Shown here one piece after another: positions 11,935-13,146 of a stretch of 13,146 bases of DNA; within the stretch, counting starts at the first letter, position 1; every line of letters starts with the position of its first letter. The notes below the pieces were generated by a model. It saw only the letters and a program-made list of their open reading frames with translations. It was not told the DNA's origin and made no database searches. Both the position numbers and the translations under genes were made by a program. The DNA is taken from positions 1 to 13,146 of the forward strand of contig CAJMPP010000042.1 of NCBI GenBank assembly GCA_905215325.1, given 5' to 3'. This DNA is from an uncultured bacterium. GTDB lineage: Bacteria; Actinomycetota; Coriobacteriia; Coriobacteriales; Eggerthellaceae.

Positions 11935-13146
11935 TTAGAACAGACCCGTGATCTTGCCGGTCTCATCGACGTCGATCTTGAAGGCCGCGGGGCTCTTGCC
12001 CAGGCCCGGCATGGTCATGATGTTGCCGGTGAGCGCCACCACGAAGCCGGCGCCGGCGCTGACCTTGACGTCGCGCACGGTGATGCGGAAGCCGCGCGGC
12101 GCGCCCAGCTTCGTCTGGTCGTCGCTGAAGCTGTACTGGGTCTTGGCCATGCACACGGGCATGCCGCCGAAGCCGAGCTTCTCCAACTTCGCCAGCTCCT
12201 TGGCCGCCTTGGCCTCGAAATCGACGCCGTCGGCGCGGTAGACGTTCTTCGCGACGGCCTCGATCTTCTCGCGCAGGCTCAGATCATCGCCGTAGGAGAA
12301 CTGGAACGTGTCGGCGCTGCGGCCGGCCTCGTCGCCGCTCTCGCACAGGCGCACGACCTCGTCGGCCAGCGCCAGGCCGCCCTCGCCGCCCTTGGCCCAC
12401 ACCTCGGACAGGGCCACGTTCACGCCCAGCTCGCGGCACTTGTCCTCGACGAGCTTCAGCTCGGCCTCGGTGTCGGTGGGGAAGCGGTTGATGGCCACCA
12501 CGCACGGCAGGTTGTACACGTTCGTGATGTTCTCCACATGCTGCAGCAAGTTGGGCAGGCCGGCCTCGAGCGCCTGCAGGTTCTCATCGTTGAGCGCGTC
12601 CTTGGCCACGCCGCCGTGGTTCTTGAGCGCGCGTACCGTTGCCACTACGACGACGGCGTCGGGCTTCAGGCCGGTCAGGCGGCACTTGATGTCCAGGAAC
12701 TTCTCCGCACCCAGGTCGGCGCCGAAGCCGGCCTCGGTGATGGCGTAGTCACCCAGCGCGCGGGCCATCTGCGTGGCCATGATGGAGTTGCAGCCGTGCG
12801 CGATGTTGGCGAAGGGGCCGCCGTGCACGAACGCCGGCGTGCCCTCGAGCGTCTGCACGAGGTTGGGCTTGAGCGCGTCCTTGAGCAGCGCGGCCATGGC
12901 GCCCTCGGCGTGCAGGTCGTGCGCGGTGACGGGCTGGTCGTCGAAGGTGTAGCCGACCACGATGCGGCCGAGGCGCTCCTTCAGGTCGGTGATGCTGGTT
13001 GCCAGGCAGAAGATCGCCATGATCTCGCTGGCCACGGTGATGTCGAAGCCGTCCTCGCGAGGCACGCCGTTGACCCTGCCGCCCAGGCCGCACACGATGT
13101 TGCGCAGCTGGCGGTCGTTCATGTCCACCACGCGCTTCCACGTGAT
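11935..13146 (-). CDS. fhs: Formate-tetrahydrofolate ligase, C-terminal part (cut by window edge)
   Basis: ATP-dependent ligase joining formate to tetrahydrofolate to give 10-formyl-THF, the entry step of the methyl branch of the Wood-Ljungdahl pathway and of general C1 supply. The 403 residues in the window are the C-terminal part of a roughly 555-residue family; the reading frame stays open through 13146 (ITWKRVVDMNDRQLR), so the 5' end and the P-loop signature lie outside. Visible family segments: TAHDLHAEGAMAALLKDALK, LEGTPAFVHGGPFANIAHG, the second FTHFS signature VATVRALKNHGG, and VWAKGGEGG. The C-terminus ends in ETGKITGLF, a typical end. It is the most upstream gene seen in the fhs-fchA-folD cluster. 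Any internal GTG or ATG near 13131 is not the true start. Confidence 0.96.
   Translation of the reverse strand: MTWKRVVDMNDRQLRNIVCGLGGRVNGVPREDGFDITVASEIMAIFCLATSITDLKERLGRIVVGYTFDDQPVTAHDLHAEGAMAALLKDALKPNLVQTLEGTPAFVHGGPFANIAHGCNSIMATQMARALGDYAITEAGFGADLGAEKFLDIKCRLTGLKPDAVVVVATVRALKNHGGVAKDALNDENLQALEAGLPNLLQHVENITNVYNLPCVVAINRFPTDTEAELKLVEDKCRELGVNVALSEVWAKGGEGGLALADEVVRLCESGDEAGRSADTFQFSYGDDLSLREKIEAVAKNVYRADGVDFEAKAAKELAKLEKLGFGGMPVCMAKTQYSFSDDQTKLGAPRGFRITVRDVKVSAGAGFVVALTGNIMTMPGLGKSPAAFKIDVDETGKITGLF

Overview
The window looks like chromosome from a high-GC, menaquinone-using actinobacterium, most likely class Coriobacteriia, order Eggerthellales (Eggerthella/Gordonibacter/Adlercreutzia type). 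That placement is inferred from very GC-rich third positions, a TsaB-RimI-TsaD fusion, a MenG methyltransferase, a perfect CIRCE operator on hsp20, an fhs-fchA-folD one-carbon cluster and unusually repeat-rich intergenic DNA. It was not tested by any database search. I recognise no phage, insertion-sequence transposase, tRNA, rRNA or CRISPR array.

Left third (1-3200): about 630 bp of gene-free DNA with an imperfect 80-bp tandem repeat and a 21-bp inverted-repeat element. Next comes a small heat-shock protein (minus strand) with a sigma70-like promoter whose -35 box lies inside a CIRCE operator. Then about 1.2 kb lies between the hsp20 and Nudix start codons. It holds, on the plus strand, four 11-bp direct repeats, a -10-like box, a series of hairpins with TCCC in their loops (a candidate non-coding RNA or long leader), and a 49/52-bp alternating tandem repeat. 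It leads to a Nudix hydrolase (plus strand).

Middle (3200-6900), all minus strand: a secreted coiled-coil NlpC/P60 hydrolase, a YerC/YecD TrpR-like regulator and MenG (demethylmenaquinone methyltransferase). They are separated by long spacers that hold terminator hairpins and three further repeat families: a 26-bp repeat of about 10 units, a perfect 37-bp-arm palindrome set among GGACGCTTGGG motifs, and a 36-bp repeat of 5 units.

Right half (6900-13146), all minus strand and compact: read in the direction of transcription, fhs (5' end outside the window) - fchA - folD - tsaE - tsaB-rimI-tsaD. The first three form a C1-tetrahydrofolate module (formate to formyl-, methenyl- and methylene-THF). 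FolD has lost two residues needed for cyclohydrolase chemistry, and a dedicated cyclohydrolase (FchA) lies beside it, so the three proteins probably each do one step. TsaE and the three-domain TsaB-RimI-TsaD protein make the tRNA t6A37 modification machinery, together with ribosomal-protein acetylation. The most interesting items are the multi-hairpin RNA candidate, the altered FolD, the three-domain fusion and the distinct repeat families in each spacer.
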